Assembly: GCA_003022905.1 (NCBI GenBank)
Contig: PXSE01000021.1
Location: 1,800 to 18,408, forward strand
Direction: 5' to 3'
DNA from: Halobacteriales archaeon QS_9_68_42
GTDB lineage: Archaea; Halobacteriota; Halobacteria; Halobacteriales; Haloarculaceae
Length of the DNA: 16,609 nucleotides
The position numbers and the translations under genes were made by a program. Below the pieces are notes generated by a model. The model worked only from the letters and a program-made list of their open reading frames with translations. It ran no database searches and had not been told where the DNA came from. How positions within the stretch are numbered: position 1 is the stretch's first letter; each line of letters starts with the position of its first letter. Below, in pieces: positions 6,232-11,451 of the stretch.

Positions 6232-6385
6232 GGTGCTCAGATACGCACCGATCGGCAGGCCAGTTTCTGCCGGCTACGAAGCCGAATCCTGGCAGACTGA
6301 AAGGACGGGATGGCAGAGCCGTTCCGCGGCCCGCGAGCGGGCATCGAGAGTGCCACTACAGGACTCACAACCATCTATGTGCGCC
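6232..6385. repeat. Diverged, shorter copy of the 3088-3388 element
   Basis: The left part aligns with 3089-3165: hairpin GGTGC-TCAGATAC-GCACC (6232-6249), then GCCAGTTTCTG, then TCCTGGCAGACTGAAAGG (near 6287-6304). The right part aligns with 3317-3388 through GGCCCGCGAGC and TCGAGAG-GCC. The internal hairpin row present in copy 1 is missing, and the right terminal repeat is too worn to recognise exactly. The loop TCAGATA is unchanged while the stem pairs differ in a compensating way. I find no supported gene from 6174 to 6784; the rest of that stretch holds the stem-loops at 6535-6628 and a promoter. Confidence 0.55.
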
Positions 6386-6534
6386 GCCGGATCGGCAAGA
6401 GCGAACTCGCCCGCTAATCGATTGCCGACCGCAACGATGCTGTGTACTATACCATCTCGGTCGACTCCGTGAAATACTCGATATCAGTCAACAAATTTTC
6501 CCTTTCGATCGCTAAGTACGGAGTACGGATACAG

Positions 6535-6628
6535 CGGCGGTGTAAGCACCGCCGGTAGACGCCAGATTGCTGTCGAGCAATTGACTCGTTAAGACGGTGA
6601 GCGTTGCGGAAGTGTCCGGTTCTGCAAC
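6535..6628. other. Three consecutive stem-loops in a gene-free stretch
   Basis: Stem 1 is CGGCGGTG-TAAG-CACCGCCG (6535-6554, perfect). Stem 2 is ATTGCT-GTCG-AGCAAT (6566-6581, perfect). Stem 3 is GTTGCGGAA (6603-6611) with TTCTGCAAC (6620-6628), one mismatch. They follow within 95 bp in a region without coding potential. This could be a small structured RNA or the remains of an element; no family is recognised. Confidence 0.35.
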
Positions 6629-6755
6629 ATCGTCGCGTCGGAGTCTCCACCTCCGGCGTCGCTTCCATTCATCCGCACATCGAACGGTGAGCGACGCGAC
6701 CGGGCTGCCTGCCTTATCCTTCTGTGGGATAGATAATCAATCTTTGGGAGAACAT

Positions 6756-6763
6756 CTTTATTT
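6756..6763 (+). promoter_or_regulatory. TATA-like box of the vapB antitoxin
   Basis: CTTTATTT ends 22 bp before the ATG at 6785, consistent with a leaderless or very short leader transcript for the antitoxin and, originally, the whole vapBC operon. Confidence 0.55.
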
Positions 6764-6784
6764 GGACCACACGAATAGGCGGCT

Positions 6785-7060
6785 ATGTCAGTTGAAACGG
6801 ATTCACACGGCCGACTGTACCTGTCCTCAGAATTGAGACAGAAGTACGGTGAAAAGTTCCACGTCGTCGAGTACGAGGACCGTCTCGAACTCATCCCTAT
6901 TGACGAGAACCCGCTTCAGGCGATTCGCGACGCAGCCGGGGGCGCATTCGAAGGGGAGTCAATAGAAGAACTCCGCGAAGAAGCGAGAGAACAAGCCAAA
7001 AGAGATGCCGAAGAGGGGTTCGAACGCGGAAAACGCGCAGCGGGGGATAACGACGAGTGA
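6785..7060 (+). CDS. vapB: AbrB-family antitoxin (VapB)
   Basis: The 91-residue protein has an AbrB/SpoVT-like swapped-hairpin domain (about 3-40: VETDSHGRLYLSSELRQKYG, then FHVVEYEDRLELIPI), followed by an acidic helical tail (SIEELREEAREQAKRDAEEGFERG) that in this family wraps the PIN toxin. It would bind its promoter and neutralise VapC. The downstream toxin gene (7467) belongs to the matching haloarchaeal PIN family but is separated by a 410-bp insertion. The stop TGA (7058-7060) is the left edge of the insertion target. In the reconstructed ancestor this stop overlapped a GTG toxin start. The antitoxin protein itself is not truncated. Confidence 0.85.
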   Translation: MSVETDSHGRLYLSSELRQKYGEKFHVVEYEDRLELIPIDENPLQAIRDAAGGAFEGESIEELREEAREQAKRDAEEGFERGKRAAGDNDE

Positions 7061-7061
7061 C

Positions 7062-7471
7062 ATCCTCGCCCACCGTAAACGGCGGGGTTTCCAACGCAGT
7101 TGGAACCCCGGCCCGGTGCCGAGGGAGGTTTCGGGGCGTGATGCTCCGAGCCTCGGACGGCAGGGTCCCTGCCTTGGCCCGAAGTGCCCCGCGGTGCTGT
7201 CACGGGCACTCCCATCCGCACGCGTGTCATCGCCGTCCAGTTTCAGCGGCCGGCTCTCACCCACGCGGTCGTCCGGCGGGGAGCCGGACAAGTATGGTTC
7301 GGTTCGCGTCGGCCGACGCAGGCACAGCCCGCGTCAGGCTTCAATGCGGCCCCATGTCCAATAATTTCTCCGGTTGGGGGTCATCCCAGCCACCGTCAGC
7401 AGTTGCACAGTCCCGTGTCGGCTTCCTCCCTGCCGCAAGCGGCGGGGTTTCCGCCTCGGAGGAAAGATGAC
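7062..7471. mobile_element. 410-bp transposase-less IS200/IS605-like element inside vapBC
   Basis: The insert is bounded by TGAC at 7058-7061 (flank) and TGAC at 7468-7471 (element end). Which copy belongs to the element cannot be told, so 7058-7467 is equivalent. Both termini carry a subterminal hairpin in the same orientation: CCCACCG-TAAA-CGGCGGG (7069-7086) and CCCTGCCG-CAAG-CGGCGGGG (7428-7447), each followed by GTTTCC. Same-orientation subterminal hairpins next to a short specific target, with no terminal inverted repeats, are characteristic of the IS200/IS605 family. The right hairpin-to-edge distance is 20 nt and the left 7 nt. No frame inside resembles TnpA or TnpB. It is best described as a non-autonomous derivative (MITE/PATE-like), perhaps keeping the RNA-encoding end of a tnpB element. 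Confidence 0.7.
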
Positions 7472-7859
7472 GGCGTATGTCGAGACAGATTTTCTCCTGG
7501 CCCTCGCCAAAGACACTGACTGGCTGAAAGGCCGAGCAGAGGAGAAATTACAAGAACACGACGTCGTCGCGTCCACGTATTCGTATCTGGAGATTCTGGT
7601 CATCCGCGAGCGCCACGAGTTCGACTACATCAAGCTGTTCTCGAATATGCTCGATGTTGTTCCCCTGGAGAACGAAGAGGAACGCCAGATCGTGCTCAAA
7701 GCTGTGAATTACTTCGAGGAGGGAATGACCGCGTTCGATGCCTTCCACGCTGCTACTGCCGAAACGCGCGGCCATTCCATCCTAAGCTCTGACAAAGCGT
7801 ATGAGGACGTCGATCCCGAGCGTCTGCCGTTGGAACCGGGCGACGACGAGTGGCGGTAG
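7467..7859 (+). CDS. vapC: PIN-domain ribonuclease toxin (VapC)
   Basis: This 130-residue PIN protein should be a metal-dependent RNase inhibited by the AbrB-type antitoxin at 6785. The acidic ligands are in place: Asp8 (YVETDFLLALAKD), Glu42 (YSYLEILV), Asp91 (TAFDAFHAATA) and Asp109 (ILSSDKAYEDV). The length is normal and nothing suggests inactivation. The current start ATG (7467-7469) and a Shine-Dalgarno-like GGAGG (7458-7462), four bases before it, both come from the inserted element. Without the insert the start would be a GTG overlapping the vapB stop. Expression may therefore now be uncoupled from vapB, unless the mRNA reads through. Confidence 0.88.
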   Translation: MTAYVETDFLLALAKDTDWLKGRAEEKLQEHDVVASTYSYLEILVIRERHEFDYIKLFSNMLDVVPLENEEERQIVLKAVNYFEEGMTAFDAFHAATAETRGHSILSSDKAYEDVDPERLPLEPGDDEWR

Positions 7860-7952
7860 AAGGCGTTCACGGGCGCCGAAGAGCACTTGACTCAGCACGG
7901 TCAACGGTATATCAAAGAGTTCGAGGAATGGCACGGGATCAACAGCCGATGA
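7860..7952 (+). pseudogene. 3' remnant of an unidentified gene
   Basis: Directly after the vapC stop, and in the same frame, reads KAFTGAEEHLTQHGQRYIKEF followed by EEWHGINSR and a stop (TGA 7950-7952). It has a natural amphipathic composition, no start codon, and its stop overlaps the ATG at 7949 by ATGA, the usual arrangement between operon neighbours. It is therefore probably the last 20-30 codons of a gene that once preceded the small ORFs and whose front was lost when vapC came to lie here. The family is not recognised. Confidence 0.45.
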
Positions 7953-8095
7953 CCGACAAGGAGCTCGAGAATTCGAAAGACGAGATTCACGATCTCCTTG
8001 CCGAGGTTCGTGAAGACCTCGCCGAGGACCTCGGTGGCGAGCTCAAAGACTACCGGGCCGACCGCACGGCGGCCGACGGTAGCGGCGATCAATGA
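7949..8095 (+). CDS. 48-residue acidic protein, first of a tiny-ORF operon
   Basis: From ATG 7949 the product is 48 residues, beginning MTDKELENSKDEIHDLLAEV and continuing with a charged amphipathic helix. No family is recognised. I prefer this start to the in-frame ATG at 7928 because the stop of the remnant gene upstream overlaps it (ATGA), and because the TATA-like TATATC at 7908-7913 would place transcription near 7936. The stop overlaps the next start by ATGA (8092). Small acidic helical proteins in overlapping chains like this are common in haloarchaeal plasmids and proviruses. Confidence 0.55.
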   Translation: MTDKELENSKDEIHDLLAEVREDLAEDLGGELKDYRADRTAADGSGDQ

Positions 8096-8238
8096 TCGAC
8101 GAAGAAATCAAGGACGTAGCCGAGGCAGCCGACGAACTCGGTGATCGAATGGTCGAAGCGCTCGCAGAGGAAACTGGCCGCAGCCCTGAGGAGTTCGACA
8201 TCGACCACAACGACTACGACTTTCCCGACCCCGACTAA
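8092..8238 (+). CDS. 48-residue acidic protein, second of the tiny-ORF operon
   Basis: The ATG overlaps the previous stop and the TAA (8236-8238) overlaps the next ATG by one base (TAATG). The sequence MIDEEIKDVAEAADELGDRM, then VEALAEETGRSPEEFDID, then a very acidic HNDYDFPDPD tail, is helical and codon usage is haloarchaeal. Function is unknown. The overlaps on both sides are the main argument that it is translated. Confidence 0.5.
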   Translation: MIDEEIKDVAEAADELGDRMVEALAEETGRSPEEFDIDHNDYDFPDPD

Positions 8239-8339
8239 TGAGCCTCAAGGATCGGGAGGACGACGGCGAGTCCCTTGAAGATCGCGTCCGGCGTGTCATT
8301 GAGGAGGATTGCGACCTGTTCGACGCCCTCGACGAGTGA
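8238..8339 (+). CDS. 33-residue acidic protein, third of the tiny-ORF operon
   Basis: The product MSLKDREDDGESLEDRVRRV continues IEEDCDLFDALDE. Its ATG shares one base with the previous stop. It is predicted as one amphipathic helix with acidic ends. Function is unknown; translational coupling is the only support. Confidence 0.45.
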   Translation: MSLKDREDDGESLEDRVRRVIEEDCDLFDALDE

Positions 8340-8348
8340 GCTACACAC

Positions 8349-8438
8349 ATGACACAGCCATCCACCACCGAGGACGCACTCTTGCTCAAGGAGTTCCTTC
8401 GGCCGCCCGTCCAAGCTTCCCCAATGTGGGGTCCGTAG
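8349..8438 (+). CDS. Possible 29-residue ORF, probably a truncated gene
   Basis: Nine bases after the previous stop, ATG 8349 opens MTQPSTTEDALLLKEFLRPP, which looks like a natural N-terminus, then VQASPMWGP and stop. The last part overlaps a small hairpin CCCCA-ATG-TGGGG (8417-8429 region) and has an unnatural composition. It is likely the front of a longer gene cut off by the palindrome-rich segment that follows. Confidence 0.35.
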   Translation: MTQPSTTEDALLLKEFLRPPVQASPMWGP

Positions 8439-8468
8439 AAGCCGCAAAAATACTGCCGGGTTTTCCCC

Positions 8469-8497
8469 AAACTCTCTTACAGCGTTGTAAGAGGTTT
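8469..8497. repeat. Palindrome P1, core CTCTTACA-GCGT-TGTAAGAG
   Basis: Perfect 8-bp arms at 8474-8481 and 8486-8493, with outer AAAC/GTTT pairing around one bulge. The same core recurs at 8674-8710, and a half-site TGTAAGAG occurs at 8565-8572. It stands just downstream of the plus-strand tiny-ORF operon. Confidence 0.6.
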
Positions 8498-8500
8498 CGC

Positions 8501-8531
8501 ACAACCGACCGTACTTGCGTCGGTCGGTTGT
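8501..8531. repeat. Inverted repeat P2 with 11-bp perfect arms
   Basis: ACAACCGACCG (8501-8511) and CGGTCGGTTGT (8521-8531) surround a 9-base loop. It follows P1 by three bases, making a double hairpin. Confidence 0.55.
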
Positions 8532-8564
8532 ACGGTAGACGAGGGCCGGGCCCACGTCTATCCG

Positions 8565-8613
8565 TGTAAGAGATAATTAACACTGCGCATCAACCGCCAT
8601 AGTAAATATTACT
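8565..8613. other. AT-rich island with half-site and AGTAAATATTACT palindrome
   Basis: The half-site TGTAAGAG (8565-8572) is followed by ATAATTAA, and a 13-bp palindrome AGTAAATATTACT lies at 8601-8613. These are the least GC-rich bases in the neighbourhood. A melting region flanked by repeated binding sites would suit an origin or recombination site of a small element; this is inference. Confidence 0.35.
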
Positions 8614-8673
8614 CAGGCGGCGGCTTCCCTCCACTGAGGATGGCCTGAGCGGGCAAACCGGTTACGGCAGTCT

Positions 8674-8710
8674 GGGCAAACCTCTTACAACGGTGTAAGA
8701 GGTTTTGCCC
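8674..8710. repeat. Palindrome P3 at the 3' end of the minus-strand operon
   Basis: Arms GGGCAAACCTCTTACA (8674-8689) and its complement (8694-8710, one extra T) form a 16-bp stem around ACGG. It begins two bases after the stop codon of the 8713-9348 gene, so it could stabilise or end that mRNA. It shares its core with P1, which stands at the end of the opposing operon. Confidence 0.6.
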
Positions 8711-8712
8711 GG

Positions 8713-9348
8713 TCATCCGTCCACTCGTTCGAGGACGCGCCGTGTCTTTGTCCCGTCGGCCGTGGGGAGCACGTGATACTCGAAGGCGCCGCCGGTGACG
8801 TGTGTCCGACCGTTCGTGTCGGTCTCCTCGTCGCCCCCCAACAGCCGGGCGACGGCCTTCAGCGCCCGGTAGATTTCGGTGGCCTGCAACGACTCGTCGA
8901 AGTGCTTGTTCAGGCGGTACCGGAGCTTCGAGGGGTTGTGCTCGGCGTTCGCCCGGGCTTGCGTTTCGAGCAGTTCCTTCCCATTCGCCATCCAAGCCAG
9001 CTCGTCCCAATTCTGGTAGATTGAGACGGCCCGCCGCTCGGATGTACTCAGTAACTTCTCGCGGTCCGCCTTGTCCATCGAGGCGTACTTCTCAAGCGTG
9101 GACGCCCCGACCAACTCGTCGCGGCCTTCGACGGCGTCCTGCAGGCGGTTGACCGTCCGGGCCAGCCCCCGTTTGTGCTCGCGTCCAGCTTCAAGGTCAG
9201 CCTCCAATCCCGCGATGTCGGCCTGCAGGGACTCGACGAGCGACTCCAAGGCGGCCACCCGACCGGCTAGGTCGGCGTCGTCGCCGGACTCGACAGTTGC
9301 TTCGAGGACAGCCTCGTCGCGGTCCGACAGCTCTTCGTGCTGGCTCAT
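8713..9348 (-). CDS. 211-residue coiled-coil protein of plasmid/provirus type
   Basis: The ATG at 9348 overlaps the stop of the upstream 47-residue gene (ATGA). The first 20 residues are acidic. Residues about 25-75 form a coiled coil (LAGRVAALESLVESLQADIA, LEADL). The C-terminal part (about 84-170) is helical with LEKYASMDKADREKLLSTSE, YQNWDELAWMANGKELLE and KLRYRLNKHFDESLQATEIY, a likely winged-helix or replication-associated fold. The last 30 residues make a small beta unit (GGAFEYHVLP). I recognise the general type from haloarchaeal plasmids and integrated elements but no assigned function. It is the last gene of a four-gene operon and ends at palindrome P3. Confidence 0.65.
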   Translation of the reverse strand: MSQHEELSDRDEAVLEATVESGDDADLAGRVAALESLVESLQADIAGLEADLEAGREHKRGLARTVNRLQDAVEGRDELVGASTLEKYASMDKADREKLLSTSERRAVSIYQNWDELAWMANGKELLETQARANAEHNPSKLRYRLNKHFDESLQATEIYRALKAVARLLGGDEETDTNGRTHVTGGAFEYHVLPTADGTKTRRVLERVDG

Positions 9349-9488
9349 TCGTCTGCGCCCTCCCGGTCGGCCAGTTGCAGCTCGAGTTCCCGGACCCGAA
9401 CGTCCAGCTCTTCGACGCGGTCTTCGAGCTTGTTGACGACCGCCACGAGGTCCCGCACCGTCTCGCGGTCGGCGTGCTCGGAGCTCAT
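9345..9488 (-). CDS. 47-residue coiled-coil microprotein
   Basis: ATG 9488 opens MSSEHADRETVRDLVAVVNK, then LEDRVEELDVRVRELELQLA and DREGADE. It is one heptad-patterned coiled coil (leucine/valine at a and d positions). It overlaps the zinc-ribbon gene upstream and the 211-residue gene downstream by four bases each (ATGA), so it is almost surely translated. Its coiled coil could pair with the one in the downstream protein; that is inference. Confidence 0.65.
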   Translation of the reverse strand: MSSEHADRETVRDLVAVVNKLEDRVEELDVRVRELELQLADREGADE

Positions 9489-9691
9489 GGTTCACGCACC
9501 TCTGCGGGGCCGTCGAACGGATACGCGATCCCGGCCGCCTCGGGGTCGGGCGCGTCCTCGAAGAAGGCGCGGTACCTGATGCCGCATGCAGGGCAGGACT
9601 GCTCGAGCAGCACGACTTGGGCGTCGACCTCGCCGCCGCACTCGGGACAGGCGACCGGATGCGAGTCGAACTCGGTGCCGTTGATAGTCAC
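9485..9691 (-). CDS. Small zinc-ribbon protein
   Basis: The 68-residue product has two CPxCG knuckles, CPECG at 15-19 and CPACG at 33-37, separated by VDAQVVLLEQS, the standard small zinc ribbon. The N-terminus MTINGTEFDSHPVA and acidic C-terminus are unremarkable. It may bind nucleic acid or protein. Only two bases separate it from the upstream gene and its stop overlaps the next start, so it is co-transcribed with the coiled-coil genes. Confidence 0.75.
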   Translation of the reverse strand: MTINGTEFDSHPVACPECGGEVDAQVVLLEQSCPACGIRYRAFFEDAPDPEAAGIAYPFDGPAEVREP

Positions 9692-9693
9692 CG

Positions 9694-10032
9694 TTACCGC
9701 TCCTCACCCCCTCCGTCAGCCACCGGCAGCGTCGCCTGCTCTTCGGGAGCGTCCGGTGTCCTTGGCCGCCGGTCTCGGTCCGACTGGTCCATGTTCCACA
9801 TCGCGTGGACGTTCCCGAGCGATTCGCGAATCGTCTCTCGAACAGCGCGCTCGCCGACGCGCACCCCCTGTTGCAGGCCGGTGTGCGGACTGCGGGTGTC
9901 GACGTAGTAGTAGGCGATGCCTCCCCCACGCTCCTCGCGTCGAAAGCCGCACCAGCCGGATTCGTCTTCCTCAAGGCGCAGCTCGCCGTTCTGGAAGACC
10001 AACGTCAGGTTAACCTCGACAGTCGCGGCCAT
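9694..10032 (-). CDS. Hypothetical protein, first gene of the four-gene operon
   Basis: ATG 10032 gives 112 residues; an upstream GTG at 10041 adds three. AGGAGG on the minus strand (10045-10050) is a clear Shine-Dalgarno sequence, 12 bases before the ATG and 3 before the GTG, so the true start is undecided. The first 60 residues look like a beta-rich domain (VEVNLTLVFQNGELRLEEDE, GIAYYYVDTRSP). A helix, ERAVRETIRESLGNVHAM, follows, then a disordered acidic tail. The family is not recognised. A leadered message with a Shine-Dalgarno sequence is unusual in this window and may reflect the element's own expression style. Confidence 0.6.
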   Translation of the reverse strand: MAATVEVNLTLVFQNGELRLEEDESGWCGFRREERGGGIAYYYVDTRSPHTGLQQGVRVGERAVRETIRESLGNVHAMWNMDQSDRDRRPRTPDAPEEQATLPVADGGGEER

Positions 10033-10103
10033 CAGTACCACCGCCCTCCTGCGATTGCGGCCGCTATCCTGTTAGGGAATGCGGGAAAGCGTTGAAGTGG
10101 TAG

Positions 10104-10176
10104 TGGGCCGGCACGAATTTGAATCGTGGTTACGGCCACCCGAAGGCCGAAGGATACCAAGCTACCCCACCGGCCC
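10104..10176 (-). tRNA. tRNA-Pro, anticodon CGG
   Basis: The minus strand folds into a full cloverleaf of 73 nt. Acceptor GGGCCGG pairs with CCGGCCC and A is the discriminator. The D arm contains GGGTAGCTTGGTATCC. The anticodon stem CGGCC/GGCCG surrounds loop TTCGGGT, giving anticodon CGG (Pro, codon CCG). The T arm is CACGA-TTCAAAT-TCGTG. CCA is not encoded and there is no intron. A TATA-like box lies 27-33 bp upstream. The accessory operon begins 70 bp beyond its 3' end, where integrating elements often insert, but I found no duplicate of the tRNA 3' end in the window. Confidence 0.93.
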
Positions 10177-10202
10177 GCACGCGGTAGGACGCCGTGACCG
10201 AG

Positions 10203-10209
10203 TTTAAGC
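10203..10209 (-). promoter_or_regulatory. TATA-like box of tRNA-Pro
   Basis: CTTAAAC on the minus strand is 27-33 bp above the tRNA 5' end at 10176, the position expected for an archaeal box A. Confidence 0.55.
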
Positions 10210-10228
10210 GTTGTGATAGTCGGGCGGG

Positions 10229-10987
10229 TCAGGCCGCGGGGTCCGCGTCCGGTGCCAGCGTTTCGGCGCTCTTCCCGTCGTCCGGTCCGTCGGCAAGCCG
10301 GAGGTACGCCTCGGCGAGAATCCCGTAGCCAATGACGCCGAACACCGCCGACACTACTAGACTGAGCAGTTCGTCGGCCACGGGATTGACGAGCGAGAGC
10401 GCCCCGACGCTGCTGCCGACGACCGTGGCGCCGACGACGACGATCATCAGCGCCAGCAGGCGCCACCGGTTGCCGCCGGCCAGCGCCCAGCTCCGCCACA
10501 CGGCGTCGATAGCGCGTTCGTCCTCGACGCCGATGACCAAGACGGCAAACAGGAAGCTTATCGCCAGGTACACGCCGGGGACGACCAGCAGGAGGAATCC
10601 GGTGAAGACGGCGGCCCCGACGAAGAGATTCGCTCCGACGGCCGACAGCGTCGCCCGGCCGATGCGCCGAGTGAACAGCTCCGCGGGCATCGAGTCGAGC
10701 GCCTCTGGCTTGCGCGTGAGCGCACGCGCAGCGATCAGATTCAGTGCGGCGCCGAGGAGCAGTCCGGCGACGACGCCCGCGCCGGCGACTGCCAGCGGTA
10801 TCGGCGCCGAGAGCACGAACTGGCTCGACTCGGCGGCCTCCGGCGGAAGGTACCGCAGGAGGAGGGAGTTCACCGCAACGGTGAAGAGTACCTGGTAGAC
10901 GAACAGCAGTGCCATCAGCACGACGCCGCTGTACGTGAACGCTCGGCCGATACCGCCACCGAGTGTGTCACCTATCTGGAGGGCCAT
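10229..10987 (-). CDS. Multipass membrane protein (DUF7847-like)
   Basis: From ATG 10987 the product is 252 residues with about six membrane helices, roughly 18-40, 62-88, 113-133, 134-153, 176-198 and 203-226. A loop (about 154-175) contains the pattern DERAIDAVWRSWALAGGNRW, which recurs in haloarchaeal membrane proteins of the DUF7847 and glycerophosphodiesterase membrane-domain type: a helix entering the membrane, an alanine/tryptophan helix, then glycine. The C-terminus (ADGPDDGKSAETLAPDADPA) is a soluble acidic tail. The role is unknown. The gene stands alone: tRNA-Pro lies downstream and a regulator upstream, both on the same strand with gaps over 50 bp. Confidence 0.75.
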   Translation of the reverse strand: MALQIGDTLGGGIGRAFTYSGVVLMALLFVYQVLFTVAVNSLLLRYLPPEAAESSQFVLSAPIPLAVAGAGVVAGLLLGAALNLIAARALTRKPEALDSMPAELFTRRIGRATLSAVGANLFVGAAVFTGFLLLVVPGVYLAISFLFAVLVIGVEDERAIDAVWRSWALAGGNRWRLLALMIVVVGATVVGSSVGALSLVNPVADELLSLVVSAVFGVIGYGILAEAYLRLADGPDDGKSAETLAPDADPAA

Positions 10988-11100
10988 ATCTGGAGGTACG
11001 CCAGCCCCGGAATTAAAACTGACCCGCGAGACGGATGCCGAACGGCATCTCGGCCGGCGTGGAGCGGACCGCCGCCCGGACATACGCCCGCCGTTCCGGG

Positions 11101-11445
11101 TTAGAGCCCGTCGTTCATTTCGAGGAGCCGTTTCAGCACGAGACCGTCGAGCCGGTAGAGGAGTTCTGCGATCTCGTCGTCGTTGTCGAGCTGGTACCGG
11201 GTGCTCGGGCCCGTCTCTCGCGTCTCCTGGACGATTCCCAGCTCGACGAGGTCGTCGAGGTGGTCGTAAACTGTGCTACGGGCCACCCCGGCCTGTCGGG
11301 CGAGTTCGCTGATGCTCAGGTCGTTTTCTCGTTCGTCGACGAACACGCTGATGAGCTTCGTCCGTCCCGGCTTGCCAAAGAGTTCGACGAGCGGCGTTCC
11401 TTCTGCGAACGCTTCCTGGGAGTCTCGCTGTCGGTCGGTGGCCAT
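11101..11445 (-). CDS. Winged-helix transcriptional regulator
   Basis: This 114-residue protein has the usual haloarchaeal ArsR-like winged helix. It comprises an N-terminal helix TPLVELFGKPGRTKLISVFV, a helix-turn-helix DLSISELARQAGVARSTVYDHLDDL (about 42-66), then the wing LGIVQETRETGPSTRYQL and a C-terminal dimer helix ELLYRLDGLVLKRLLEM. Many such proteins repress their own gene. Upstream, an inverted repeat (11452-11477) lies within the expected promoter, supporting autoregulation. There are no cysteine sensor motifs, so the signal is unknown. Confidence 0.85.
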   Translation of the reverse strand: MATDRQRDSQEAFAEGTPLVELFGKPGRTKLISVFVDERENDLSISELARQAGVARSTVYDHLDDLVELGIVQETRETGPSTRYQLDNDDEIAELLYRLDGLVLKRLLEMNDGL

Positions 11446-11451
11446 AGTGGA

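Noticed and set aside
6447..6668. 73-residue minus-strand frame
   Set aside because: Cysteine/arginine-rich, covers the three stem-loops, no promoter-like element or homology that I recognise.
7005..7364. Frames inside the 410-bp insert as a TnpB fragment
   Set aside because: None shows RuvC or zinc-ribbon motifs; they read as translated non-coding sequence.
8609..9010. Minus-strand frame overlapping palindrome P3 and the coiled-coil gene
   Set aside because: It runs in a different frame through the 8713-9348 gene; the operon overlaps support the other frame.
10104..10140. tRNA-Pro 3' end as attB with a direct duplicate to the left
   Set aside because: I found no matching copy of the T-arm/acceptor sequence elsewhere in the window, so integration into this tRNA is not shown.
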